NCBI GenBank assembly: GCA_014607495.2
Contig: CP053161.1
Span: 10,301,115-10,365,114, forward strand
From: Carposina sasakii
Lineage: Eukaryota; Arthropoda; Insecta; Lepidoptera; Carposinidae
Reading direction: 5' to 3'
DNA: 64,000 nucleotides
The stretch's first letter is position 1. Each line of letters begins with the position of its first letter. The notes under the pieces are model-generated. The model was not told the DNA's origin and did not search any database. It worked only from the letters and a program-made list of their open reading frames with translations. The position numbers and the translations under genes are program-made. Shown here one piece after another: positions 48,148-59,554 of the stretch.

Positions 48148-48465
48148 GGGGGTCTACTCTGAAGTGACGATAAACGAAGTATCGGCCGAATATCGAGGTG
48201 TTTCCTACTACGAACTTCCTTCGATCGGGTCAGTCGCGCCGTTTTTTCATTCGGTGCGATCGAACTCTATTGATAAGATAATATATTGACAGGTATAAGG
48301 CTAGATAATAAAAAGCTTATAATATTAGTCAATGTGAATTATTCTCTATGGTTCCGAATGAGTTGTGAACATCTGGTGCAATTTCGTAGTAGGGTCAAGG
48401 CTTCGATTCGGTCGGGCTTCGGTCGGACCGAAAGATTCGAAAGCGGCATTTCAGAGTAGACCCCC
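48148..48465. mobile_element. MITE-like element with gggggtctactctgaa termini
   Basis: The left terminus gggggtctactctgaa (48,148-48,163) and right terminus ttcagagtagaccccc (48,450-48,465) are exact inverted complements over 16 bp. Subterminal blocks also mirror each other loosely (cctactacgaa at 48,204 against ttcgtagtaggg at 48,383). Length is 318 bp, with no ORF. No clear target-site duplication is visible. Confidence 0.8.
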
Positions 48466-48588
48466 TGTTCCCAAATCGACTAACCAGAACTGGAAGTTGA
48501 TAGGGAAGATCCCACAGCCACGCTTAGATCAGTGATAAGTTGTTAGCTTATCACCTAAGAGAATTCCTAATATCCTTGGTTACTCTTA

Positions 48589-48865
48589 GGCTCAACTTAC
48601 ACCGCCGCGGAATGGAACGGAAGCGAATTTTTCGCAACGAAATCGTATATAGCATAATGAACTTTATATTATCAGCGTCAATTTCCAAATTCCGTTACGT
48701 CAAATCATCGGAGAGTTCTCGAGAATGCGCGAGGATTCCGCGGAAGACGCGCGACTTTTTTTAGGCTCGTAGTTAGTTTGTTTGTTATACACTTGACATA
48801 AAGTTCATTATGCGATGTACAAAAACTCCCATTCCGTTCCATTCCGCGGCGGTGTAAATTGAGCC
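48589..48865. mobile_element. Harbinger-type MITE, 277 bp, TTA target duplication
   Basis: 32-bp terminal inverted repeats, ggctcaacttacaccgccgc... at 48,589-48,620 and its complement at 48,834-48,865, match at 31 of 32 positions. TTA flanks both ends (48,586-48,588 and 48,866-48,868), as expected for PIF/Harbinger insertion. A second internal inverted pair, gcataatgaactttat (48,651) and ataaagttcattatgc (48,799), extends the palindrome. No transposase is encoded, so it is non-autonomous. Confidence 0.9.
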
Positions 48866-48869
48866 TTAC

Positions 48870-50065
48870 GACATGCATTATACTATTACATTATTATAAT
48901 CAGTTCCATTAAAATCTATAGGACAAAGTAAGCGGTTCTTTTTCGGCTTTCTTCGTTTGTAGCAAATGAATATTCACAATTTTCTTAGAAAGAGTTCTCA
49001 AAGTTCATTCACGTCAAGCCCTACAGTGTCATATGTCAACTAGATTTGGGCATTTTTGTAATGAAAAAAAAAAAAACTGGTTGTATTGATGTGGAAAAAA
49101 GCCTTTGATTCTTTAGAGATTGAAATTGGATTTTTTGAATAAATTTATTTTTGCCTTTGATATAATATTTACCAATAAATTACTCTTATGTATATTATAA
49201 ATAAAAGCTTGTGAGTAATTCTATAGGTGCTGCTTATATTTTATGAATAACCTGTAAATGCGAATAGTGGCACCCTATCCTAAATACTCTAGTAGAAAAA
49301 AAGTTAGGATAAGATTGACACCTGTCATTTTAACCGCTTTTCTTATAATCTCTTACTGGATATATTTCTCCATATTATATGATGTTTCACAAATCTTACT
49401 CCATTTGTATAAAGAGGCAGTACTCCAAGATTTTTTTCTTTTAAATAGATCCAATGACCACATGAGCAGATCTTCGGAGCTAGTATACAAATATAGATAC
49501 AAACTAACCTGATTACACAACCGTATACAATGTACAATAGTTTTATCCGCTTTTCTCACGTCAAAAACTTGGTTGTGTCATATGTCCAAGCTTCTTTTCT
49601 TGTCGCGCCACTTAGACGACTTGGAGTTCTAAAAGCTCCAGCATAAGAGTCAACTGATGTGTCTATGGGTTGTGAATGAGAATGTTTGGGATAAACAAAA
49701 GTGTTTGATACCGTATTGTTTAAGAACAAACAAGGTTCTCTCGCTTTGGAGTCGTAGTTGTACTACATACCTTGCGTCATAAGATTTTTTATAGTATCTG
49801 AAGGCAGTACATAGATTCCCTTCCTGACATCTGTTGCAAGTGATGAGTATGGTGGGTTGTCACGTAGAAAACTAGGTACCAAGTATAGATAGTGATACTT
49901 AATATGTATGAGTTATGATAACTTAAGTTGAGTTAGCACAGTATCTTGAATAAACGTCTAGTTAAGCTTGGATTCTTCATATGCAAATATAATTTAATAT
50001 AATTATAAATATAATTTAATATAATTATAAATATAAGCATCTACTTATTCTGTCATAAACTTAAT
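48870..50065. other. Non-coding DNA with a short tandem duplication
   Basis: Overlapping frames at 49,258-49,559 on both strands are AT-driven. At 49,987-50,032 a 22-bp unit (aatataatttaatataatta...) occurs twice in tandem. An A-run lies at 49,063-49,077. Confidence 0.45.
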
Positions 50066-50069
50066 TCAT

Positions 50070-50132
50070 TGACCCTTGGTGCTCTGCCTACCCCGTAAGG
50101 GATAAAGGCGTGATTATATGTATCTATGTATG
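50070..50132 (+). repeat. Short dispersed repeat with CTGCCTACCCCG box, copy 1
   Basis: cttggtgctctgcctacccc, then gtaagggataaaggcgtgat and tatatgtatctatgtatgta. The same string recurs at 50,767 and, reverse-complemented, at 58,718. I recognise it as a very common lepidopteran short repeat; its class (SINE or Helitron-like) is not settled here. Confidence 0.75.
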
Positions 50133-50766
50133 TATGTTAATGGCTGGGTTGTCAAAGTGGGATAGCCAGAACTGCACGATCATAAAGGAGACTACACTAC
50201 AGCCATTTTTAGCCTAGCGGGTCTAAATGTAACACTTTTTTACTTAATTTATTGCAATGCAAGAAAAAATATACGATAATTAACAATTTTATGTCACAAA
50301 TAAGATATCAAATATAGTAAACTTCTGTACATTAAAACATCGTAAGACGCTAATTTATGAAAACGTGTTAATTAAAATTTTCATCAGCGTCACCCCAAAT
50401 CGCATGTTGTCATTATCTTTTGATGTGTACATTCGTTCAAACTGAGCAAACAGGGAATCTTCAATTATGTCATGTTAAAATTGTTTGCGCTACTTATTTG
50501 TATTGGGGCATGTTAGGATGCCGCGACTTTGCTTGCGTTTATTAATTGATTTCTTAATTCAAACTTTGTTTCCAATTAAGAACACCTGCAAAGTTAATAA
50601 ATATGAGCAGAGATACTTTATCATCTGTCTAATTCTAATATATTTAAAAGTCAATGAAATTATCTACTTTAGGATCATGTTAACCATGTTATGAAAAATC
50701 AGTTTCCTAGATGTTAAAATAATCAAAATTGGTCACATGGTGCCAACCATGTGGTTATATCGGCCC

Positions 50767-50826
50767 TTAGTGCTCTGCCTACCCCGTAAGGGATAAAGGC
50801 GTGATTATATGTAGGTATGTATGTAA
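50767..50826 (+). repeat. Short dispersed repeat, copy 2
   Basis: tagtgctctgcctaccccgt, then aagggataaaggcgtgatta and tatgtaggtatgtatgt. Nearly identical to copy 1 about 700 bp away, in the same orientation. Confidence 0.75.
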
Positions 50827-50829
50827 AAT

Positions 50830-53450
50830 ATCCATATTATGCAAATTACAGACAGTCTTTTGTCATTATTTACCAGCATACATATAACCCGAATCCTTTG
50901 ACTGACTCTGTTTCTGTGTTAGGTCCCAGTGGAATGAATCTCATTAATGTTACCCACAAGTTGTAGTGCGGGCACAGAACAAATCAAATAAATAACTTCA
51001 CAATTTGATTAAAAGCCCTATTCGTAAATAAAGTAATATATTATGTAACTGGCTATTTTGTTGTTTATCTTATTCGATCAAATTTTATATTAGGGATAAG
51101 ATTAGGGAAAAATTCATGAAATTGACGCACCCATGTTCAATTTTATAATGAAATAGTTTGCTTTGAAATTTCCTTTGTTCTACATTTTTTGGGTGACAGA
51201 TATTATTTACAAAACAAAAATATCAAAACCAAAACTTGCAAAATCACATTGAACGAAACTTATCGTTGCAAAAATCTAGTGGAAACAATGGGCAGATTTA
51301 GTAACGGTGGCCATATCGATACCAGCGGTGCTCACTCGAGTACTCGATTAGATCATTCGATAAAGACTTGAGTTCACACGAGCTCTGTTTTTCTCATTGT
51401 TCCCTATGCAAAGTGTGCTTTTCGTAATAGTCCATTGCATAATTCAGAATGCCAAGTTGTTTGCTTAGCATTCGATTGGGTAGTGCTAAATAAGTAAGTA
51501 TATTAAAATAGACCAATAAAGGACTTATTTTATCCAATTAGTTTGTTTAAATTAAAAACTTCACTTGTTATGTTATAACACTTACTTTGCGACTTAAAAC
51601 TATCCCAGTAATCTTTTGAAGAAAAACAAGATGATATAATCCAAACAAGTCTTTTGACGAAACGTTATTATATTTAATCTATGTCAATACTCATTTCGAC
51701 AAATGTTCGTGACAGCCACATAAAAAATAATAACAGTAACAATTTGGAGATTCGCTTTCCGTCGCTCTCCCTTTCTAATCATCACTACTGCTACATTTGT
51801 TTTCGTATTCTCCTACTTGTTTGTATACTAGAAGTGGTTGTGTAAATAACAGTGTAAATTTTGTTTAATGTTTCACTAATTAAGTGTCAATGTTTGTCAA
51901 AGTTCACAAAAATTTCGCTGTCATTATTTTTAACTGGGTAATAGTGTATTAAAAAGCGTTATTGAGTAAAAGATGACGCATCAGTTATTTTTGGTGGTGT
52001 TAGATTTTTAAAATATATTTAAGGGCCTATAAACACGACACGGTGTCATAAAAAGGGCCTTAACGTCATCATCTTCTATTTCTGTTTAGGTCAGCTAATA
52101 TGTAGATATTTTTCTACCACTTGTCCTATCACTCTATACTGTCCTATTTCACACAGTTTATCGCATATCCTTCATCTAGTCTTCTCCTTCCTCTAATACC
52201 ATTAATATCACTAACTAATAACCAATAGTCATCGTTAAGTGAATAACATTCTATATTTCATGGTAGTGGTATATCCTCTGTTACTTCATTCGACATACAG
52301 CCGTAAAGAGTGACCGACGAAATATTTACGGCAGCATTTATAATGAATGATCTGGCTCTCTAATAGCGACGTGATTCTTTTAAATCGTGCTAATTGTGTA
52401 TTATATAAATCATTGCTGGAATGTAGAGATGATTTTTTTTGTTGACTTCGTTTGACAGCTTTAGAGTACGTGCTTTTATTGAGTTTAGTGTTAGAGTTTT
52501 GATTTAAAGATTGTACATACTTTTATTTTTGAGTTTCACAATATGTTTTAAGTCTTGTTAGGAAACAATTTGTTTTATGAGAAGTAAAGGATAAATTTTA
52601 AAAGACCTGATAGATTTCTCAGGGTAGTACCGACTATAGTAGATATTGATGCTCTTAAGCCTATCGCAATAACCGATCATGAGATTTTTTTGCATGCTGC
52701 AGAAAAAATATTATTCAATTCTTTTGAATAAGACTTTCTAATTTTCAATAAGAAAACAACTGAGATTTTTTTCGATCTCTAATATTCTAACAATCTGTTA
52801 GAATAAATAAATACGAAATAATGCGATGGATCGAATCAAAAGAAGAATAACATTTGCTTTGCTCGGTAAGCAAATTATATATGCTAAAGCAAAGCCATAG
52901 CAATGCCATCGCAAAAATGTGACATATACTCGTATGTGTCGTTTAATTTTCGCGATTCCCCTGTGGATCCTAGAGCACATCTCGTGTGAAAAGTCCTTAA
53001 AAGACAAAGTACTCAGCTTCGCTTTAATTTTGCATTACGTCTAAGCCACTTAAGGCACTATAACGGCCGCATACAAATGTTTCTTGCGTCCGACGAAAGC
53101 GCAAGAATTAATGACACCAATAAAACAAATGCGCGACATTCGTTTACACGTCCCTCTGTTTATGTCTCATTTAAGACGACGTATACTTTTACGGCCGTCT
53201 CGTAAAACGTCCCATGTGGCGCTTCATCAGCCGACATTTCTGTTACTTTCTAATGACTATGTGTTTTGGTGTTTGATTGAATTTTGATGGGCTTTAAGAG
53301 TTTGCGGCTTAAATTGTTGTGTCTCTAATTTTTAAGTTAATTAAAGTGTAATATAACGTCATATAAAATATTTTACAATATTATGTTATCTATAGGTTTA
53401 AGTAAGGTCAAGGTTATATTACATTTTGTTAATTTGAATCCTTACATTTA
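50830..53450. other. Non-coding DNA
   Basis: No gene recognised. 53,040-53,240 is richer in CpG than its surroundings and holds homeodomain-like aattaatgac and aataaaac. The frame 53,084-53,287 across it shows no domain. Confidence 0.4.
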
Positions 53451-53451
53451 G

Positions 53452-53690
53452 TAGTGGACGCCCGCAACTCGGTCCGCGTGAACTGCAAAAAAAAACGAAA
53501 TTATCAGGGATAAAAAGATTTTACCGAAATAATGAATTAATAAATAGCCTATGTGTTATTCTAATATGTAAGTTATTTTATTGTGAAGTTTCATCAAAAT
53601 CCATTTAGTCTTTTTTGGGTGAAAGAGCAACAAAAATATATCCACACATACTTTCGCGGTTATAATATTAATAGGATAGGATTCCACATC
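53452..53690 (+). repeat. Short retroelement tail, near complete
   Basis: Starts gtggacgcccgcaactcggt and ccgcgtg, has a poly(A) tract, aatagcctatgtgttattct, gaagtttcatcaaaatccat and gggtgaaagagcaac, and ends ctttcgcggttataatatta, then atagga. Head, middle and tail match the family of 15,047 and, in reverse, 39,712. Confidence 0.75.
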
Positions 53691-54270
53691 ATTATTAGTG
53701 ATTCTACAATATGTTTTTGCTAAGAAGGATGTAATTAGGCATGAACGTAAATCTGATTTATGTCTAAACTGTAATCTGCTAATCAGTTACGTAAAGCAGC
53801 CCAACTTAAAATTATATATTATTCTTTAAAGATTCATACCTGTAACTCTTCTGAAATGTATAGAAAAAGGATTATTTTTAACTATAATGAATTGTTTACA
53901 TATTCTGCGAATCGAGTATCGCTTTTGCTCTACACTAAGTACAAAGAACAGTTGGTAGTTTCAGAGAGTCCTCCGAGACAGTAAGTGGCTAAATCCACAA
54001 AACCGTCTTAGGATTCATGGTTCTTATTCTGTAAACTTATCGATCGTAATAAAAATAATAATTTAGTCGACTTTGAAAAGCTTTATTAGCTCTACTTTTT
54101 AGTATCATAAAAATAATTACGAATTCTTATATGTTATTGTAATATTTAATTTAAATATATTTAAAACAGTATTATGCTAAGATTGTATACAAGTTAAGGT
54201 ATTCTTCTGGACCATTACGATGTTCGACATAAATTAGGTATGAGATATGTGTTTTGCTAACATATTTATG

Positions 54271-54302
54271 CAATAATATAATAATAATATAATAATAATA
54301 GC
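54271..54302 (+). repeat. Microsatellite (AAT)n-like
   Basis: caataatataataataatat, then aataataata. An imperfect trinucleotide tract. Confidence 0.75.
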
Positions 54303-57300
54303 ACATATTATAATGATCTGTTCCCACCAAAGACGATATTAAACAAAGTTATGAGGCATTGACAAATTTAACGACTCTCAATAAAGTTTCTACAGTTATC
54401 ATGTAACGATATTCAAATATCCATGTTCTAATTTCCAGACCACACACGTTCGTGAAATGATGTAATAGGAAAACTATTAGTAACATTTCAAAGTATTTAT
54501 CCGTGAAGGGGAGAGAATCGCGAATACCAGAACTAAACGTATACTACAAAATTATATTACAGCTCTTTCATTTGCTTTCACTGTTGATACGCATTCAGAT
54601 AATATGATATGCAAATAATGCGATACCATCTACTACACTATCAAAATGACATCATCAAAATAAAAGCATTCCCTTTCAAGCCAGACTGCGAGAGATATCC
54701 AGAATACACCTTCCCGATTTCTCGCAAGTGAAAATCGAACAACTGCGAGAACAAACGCTGATAATGCATCCAACTTTCGGTCTATCCTGGTTCTGTCTTT
54801 TCAAACATTGTTTAGTTTTCTTCAGTTCAAAAGGATTTTTTATAGTAGATAAAACATGGACACTGCAGCTTCAATTATTCTTCAATGGAATATTGTATTG
54901 CTACTGGTCTAATAATAGACCTAAAGTATGTGTAGCATATACAACGGCATGTAAATCGATAAAAATAATCTCTATCCCGAACCGATAACCAGCGACTGTA
55001 CTATGAAATTATTCTAATATTATCTTTATTTTGTAAAGTTCTTTGAATCAAAGAAAAGCTAGAGAAACAAAATGCATCTAGCGTGACAGTCGCCCTTCCA
55101 TCCACGGGGCTTATAGCGTGCTCCAAGAAGTAAATTTGATCGGACACACCGCGCACCAGACCGGAAACTCCCTAGCTATGTGTTTACGTTCTAGTTTTAT
55201 GTGAAATACTGTTATTTAATTTCTAGAATGCTCTATGAAAACAAAGATTTTGAGAATAAAGGAAGGTCCATCTAGTATCTCTCGCTTAACTACTAAACAA
55301 AAGTATCTATTGCGTTTCATACCATGATTATTTCTGCCTTGCAAAAATTATCTCGCTGCGTGCATGATTATTTTTGTAATGATGACACAAAGCAGTAATC
55401 ATATTATACTTATCGCTCTTTTCATAATTTGGCAAAATATGAGGGAGATATCGAACAAAAATGTGTCAATTATGTGACGATATATGCTTCAATAAACTTT
55501 AGAAAAAGAAGTGAAAAGCAAAGCTTGTTTTAGTGACACTATAAGCGCCTTAAGAAAGTCACCCTAAAAAGCAATTTTCACCCTTCTCATCACAGATGTT
55601 ATTACATTATACACTTATTGCACAAAATATTATCCTTTTATGTTTTGACATGTGTAATGACGATGAAAAATAATCTAAACTAAGCCTGTAAGGAGGCTCG
55701 ATTTAATAAAGAAGGGTGGGATTTCTCCACGTTCATTATTTCTTGCTATAATATGACCTAGTCGCGCATAAGATTTTGTATGTCATGTTGCGTTAAAGGA
55801 TTTGGTATTATTATGTTCATACGTTTGAACGGTATTGAGTTTTGAAACATGTCATGAATGCGAAAAAATATGAAAAGAAACATAAGTAAATTTGAAATTA
55901 GAATGATATAAAAATGATGAAATGTGAGTAATAACTATATAAGAGACCAGTAGGTAGGTCCATAAAAGAATAATATAAACTTCAGTGACAAAAATATTCT
56001 ACACAAGGTACGCTGGAAGTATTAACTGAATTCCCTAAGTGGTGTTAGTACCAAACTTGTAGTAAAATTCTCGAAGTTTGCGTGTTTTGTAGAGAAAAAT
56101 TTACAGAGTATGCTAATGGCTGTAGTTATTTATATTACTTTGCAGTTTTGAGAAAATATAAGTTTAAGTGACCTAAATTTTAGTTCACGTAATATAGTAT
56201 ATATAGTATACCATTAGCTAGCACTTGAGTATACTGGCGGTCTATTCTGAAAGATAAAGAGGCCCATTAAAATTGGCAGTAAATCAAGAATCATCACATT
56301 CGGTGCCTTGCTTTTTTGACATGAACTGAAGAGAGAGCTGTCAAATGGTTATTATCCATACAATTTTCGGCCTGTGACATCTCCATATTGTGATATAATA
56401 ATCCTATGACGACAGGAACTGCATCGTTTGTTATATTTGTGAGGTCTAACTTTCCATAATTTAGCAAGAACTTTTAGTGTTAGAAAGAGTGCTATACATC
56501 TTCTAGAAATAGGTTGTAAAAAATATATGTTGTATTTCTCAATTAATGTTATGTAACCTCAAGTAGTTTTGACCCCTCGCCCGTCTGCCCTGTTTATTGG
56601 TGTCAGCCATGTTTTTTTGTAATCCAGATTAGGTTGAAGAAGAATAACGGCCTCGTTTAAAGAAACGCTGGCTTAGAACTGGAATATTTAGCTTTTTACC
56701 GCCATTAGGAAGTAGGCCGGTAATTAATGAATGGCCTAATAATAGCTATATTTTAAATGATTGAATTAGAAACTTTAATTTAGTGTCATTTTTAATTATT
56801 AAATTAAGTACGTAAATCTCTTTTTTGGTAGTTTCAGAATTTGCAGACAGGCAAGCTGCGGCTTATAATACCGTACAAATATAATAAGATACTACTGATT
56901 TTGACAATCACTACTTATTATTCCATCCGTCTTTGATTCCTGTTCTTTTGGCCAGGACATTTACTGCTTGTTTCGATAAATAAATAATCCTGAAGAATAC
57001 TAGGGTGTTCCGATATCAAAATGTCAACATATCAACTTACCTCAAGTGCAATATAATGAAATATGTATATGTGACTTAACGTATCCTTTTCATTTCTAAC
57101 AATAGTCAAGACAGATGATTACATCACGATACACAGTGCATTCTACACATCGGCATGAAATAACAGCGATGGTTCCGCCAAGGGGTGACAGTCAGGCTGT
57201 ATAATGGTATTGCAGGGGTGCGTCAAGCGACAATCTCACCACCATCCATTATAACTGCGGTTGTATTCTGGAATTTAATTGGTTTGTGTAAAAATTGTTT

Positions 57301-57533
57301 GGCGTTTCTGCTATTTAGCGGTATGATGTTTTTTTGTAGAAAACTTTCAAAACTGTAACAGCTGTAACTGTAAATGCTGTTGGTTCGTTATCTTGCGGCG
57401 AGTAAAAATATTAACCTAGCCATCATCATAAAGCCATACGCTACCATAATAATATCGTGTATTATAATCTGGTAACTAATGGTCTTACCATATCAGGATT
57501 TGTATTATTTACGAGAGAAACATAACGTATTAC

Positions 57534-57600
57534 AAGTTAGCTGTTTCCCGCGACTTTGTCCTCATGGTCTACAGAATGTAGCCTTTGCGCTTCTTCGTAC
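57534..57600 (+). repeat. Truncated retroelement head
   Basis: agttagctgtttcccgcgac, then tttgtcctcatggtctacag and aatgtagcctttgcg. A diverged head of the same family as 15,047 and 17,896, with no tail. Confidence 0.5.
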
Positions 57601-58679
57601 TTACAACAATATGTTTCGGAATAATTGGGTTAGTAAACAACTCGTGAATAGGTTATAAACTAACATACTTATATGATATTAATTGAGATGTAACTGTAAT
57701 ATAAAAACTTGATTAACTTATAATAAGTCATAGGTAGATAGGTAAATAACAGAACCAAAAATTATCAACTTCAGTTCATTTTAATAAACCAGAATAAGGA
57801 CGCCCAAGATGTTGGATACACACTGACGGAGCTGCATTCATTAACTAATGTATAGACTTTCAAAATATTTACACATAAATTTCGCGTAAGGAAAAAACAT
57901 AGCCAAAATACGAGTACGTCGAGCGTAAAATGAATGAGGTTTAAAAGATTTTCCCCTTATTTTTAGGAAATTGCAAGAAAAATTTGTTATTAAAATCAAC
58001 AGAGAGGACAAAGACCCTGCGTGAAAGAAAGAGGGAAATAGTTTTCTTATTCTCAAGGAATAAGGGTACTTAAATGGACTAGGTACATCTATGATGCAGT
58101 AAGTAAACACACTGCAATCTACTTGTTTGCGATTAAAGAGACTTTTTGAAATAGTCAGCCGTGTTAACATTACTAATGAACTTGGTTCTAAAATTCTTAA
58201 TTAAGTGTGTCTAGAAAATGCTATGCTACTAAAATATGATACGTAATAAAAAAAACTATGTTACGGATGTATAAACGAATCTACGAAAAGCACATTTGTT
58301 AAATCTACATCAAAATTTAATTGAACTCAAATTGAATACATAATATCGCAAATGTGAAAGAGAAAAGTATTTTTAATCTGCACTTTTCTGTTATCAAACC
58401 CGACTTGAGTTAAATGGCCACGTCAAAAGCACAAAGACAAGTTTAACGCGGTTTTAACTTAGATAAAGTCATTTAAGGCGCACATTTTAAAACTACATTA
58501 ATAACCTGGGAGGACAATCTCGGACTTAAAAGTTATAACAGAGACTTAAGGATTGCAAGAAATGGCTTCAAGTCATCTGTGACAAAAGATCTCAAATATC
58601 AGCGATGCTCATTGATGGTCGGTCAATTTATTATTTGACTTGATTGTTGTAACCTAGTAGCCAGTCCACGGCGTTTTAA

Positions 58680-58772
58680 GTTTTGTGTTCAAATCCCAGT
58701 AGGCGCAAACTTGAAAACATTACATACATATAATCACGTCTTTATCCCTCACGGGGTAAGCAGAGCACCAAA
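58680..58772 (-). repeat. Short dispersed repeat, copy 3, beside a B-box-like motif
   Basis: Plus-strand reading: tgtgttcaaatcccagtagg, then tacatacatataatcacgtc and tttatccctcacggggtaag, cagagcacc. The second half is the reverse complement of the CTGCCTACCCCG box. gttcaaatccc (58,689-58,699) resembles the B box of tRNA-derived SINEs, but no cloverleaf can be folded, so no tRNA gene is called. Confidence 0.65.
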
Positions 58773-59062
58773 CATTAATGTAATAAATATCGATTATAGC
58801 GCGAAAAATTTCGAGTTATGTATTCATTATCTTTATACATTACGTTGCTTAGTATCCACGATACAAGACCTAAGAGATCTTAGTATGAAACTAGAGTAAA
58901 GCTAATAGAAAAGCAATGTGAAAAAAAGATTGTTTTTTAATTAAGTTTTCATGCTTCACAGTAAAAACTTTTATCCAAGAACTATTCTAGAATCCTAATT
59001 CATAGGCATCCAGCTCAGACAGACCAAGTCTAATATCTCAGAGCAGAGACAGCGGTGCAATC

Positions 59063-59215
59063 ATGGCGTCTCAACGGTGTGTCACTTCTGTTGCATTGTT
59101 GCTTGACATTTTCTTGTTAACTGCACACTTTGCCTACTGTGACTTCTGTGTGGAACTATTCTCATTATTCTGTGGTGAAGACGTTGTGTTTGGACGCGGG
59201 TGGTTCGGAATTTGA
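59063..59215 (+). CDS. Candidate small secreted peptide or first exon, 50 codons
   Basis: ATG at 59,063 opens MASQRCVTSVALLLDIFLLT then AHFAYC. This has the basic start, hydrophobic core and small residues of a signal peptide. It is followed by a short Cys-containing tail (DFCVELFSLFC...FGRGWFGI) and a TGA at 59,213-59,215. Four Cys in total (6, 26, 29, 37). A GT donor-like ggtgaag at about 59,173-59,179 means it could instead be exon 1 of a spliced gene. I do not recognise the family. Codon content is less AT-biased than its surroundings. It may equally be a chance frame; no homologue is asserted. Confidence 0.25.
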   Translation: MASQRCVTSVALLLDIFLLTAHFAYCDFCVELFSLFCGEDVVFGRGWFGI

Positions 59216-59554
59216 ATTGCAATTATATACGGCCTGTTTGGATAAAATTAAAGTAAGAAACTGTTATTAAAGTTTTGAAGAAACGTCAGATCTACCTAAA
59301 TGCCTCGCTCACGAGCTAACTTGGCTAACTTCTAAGTAAATATAAATATGTGAATTCCCAGGATTCATTATCATGTTACCACCAATTCATCAAATGGTGT
59401 TTTCAAATGATCGATCATATATTGTTACTCATGCCGACTATGGCATGAGGTCGTAATTTTAACCAATATTTTGAGATGAAAATAATATGTAGTTTTATAT
59501 AATATGTATTTTTTTATGTAGTTTTATATTAGTAAACAAAAACCTTAAATGTAA

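Larger units (their letters stand above)
53691..58640. other. Non-coding DNA, about 5 kb
   Basis: No gene recognised. An (aat/ata)n microsatellite lies at 54,271-54,302. Frames at 54,728-54,988 and 57,841-58,170 (minus) have no domain. A truncated retroelement head lies at 57,536. Confidence 0.4.

Noticed and set aside
57841..58170. 109-codon minus-strand ORF
   Set aside because: No domain or homologous pattern recognised, and it sits in AT-rich DNA where such frames are common.
58645..58710. Possible tRNA gene around gttcaaatccc
   Set aside because: Only a B-box-like motif is present. I could not fold acceptor, D and anticodon arms, and it adjoins a dispersed repeat.
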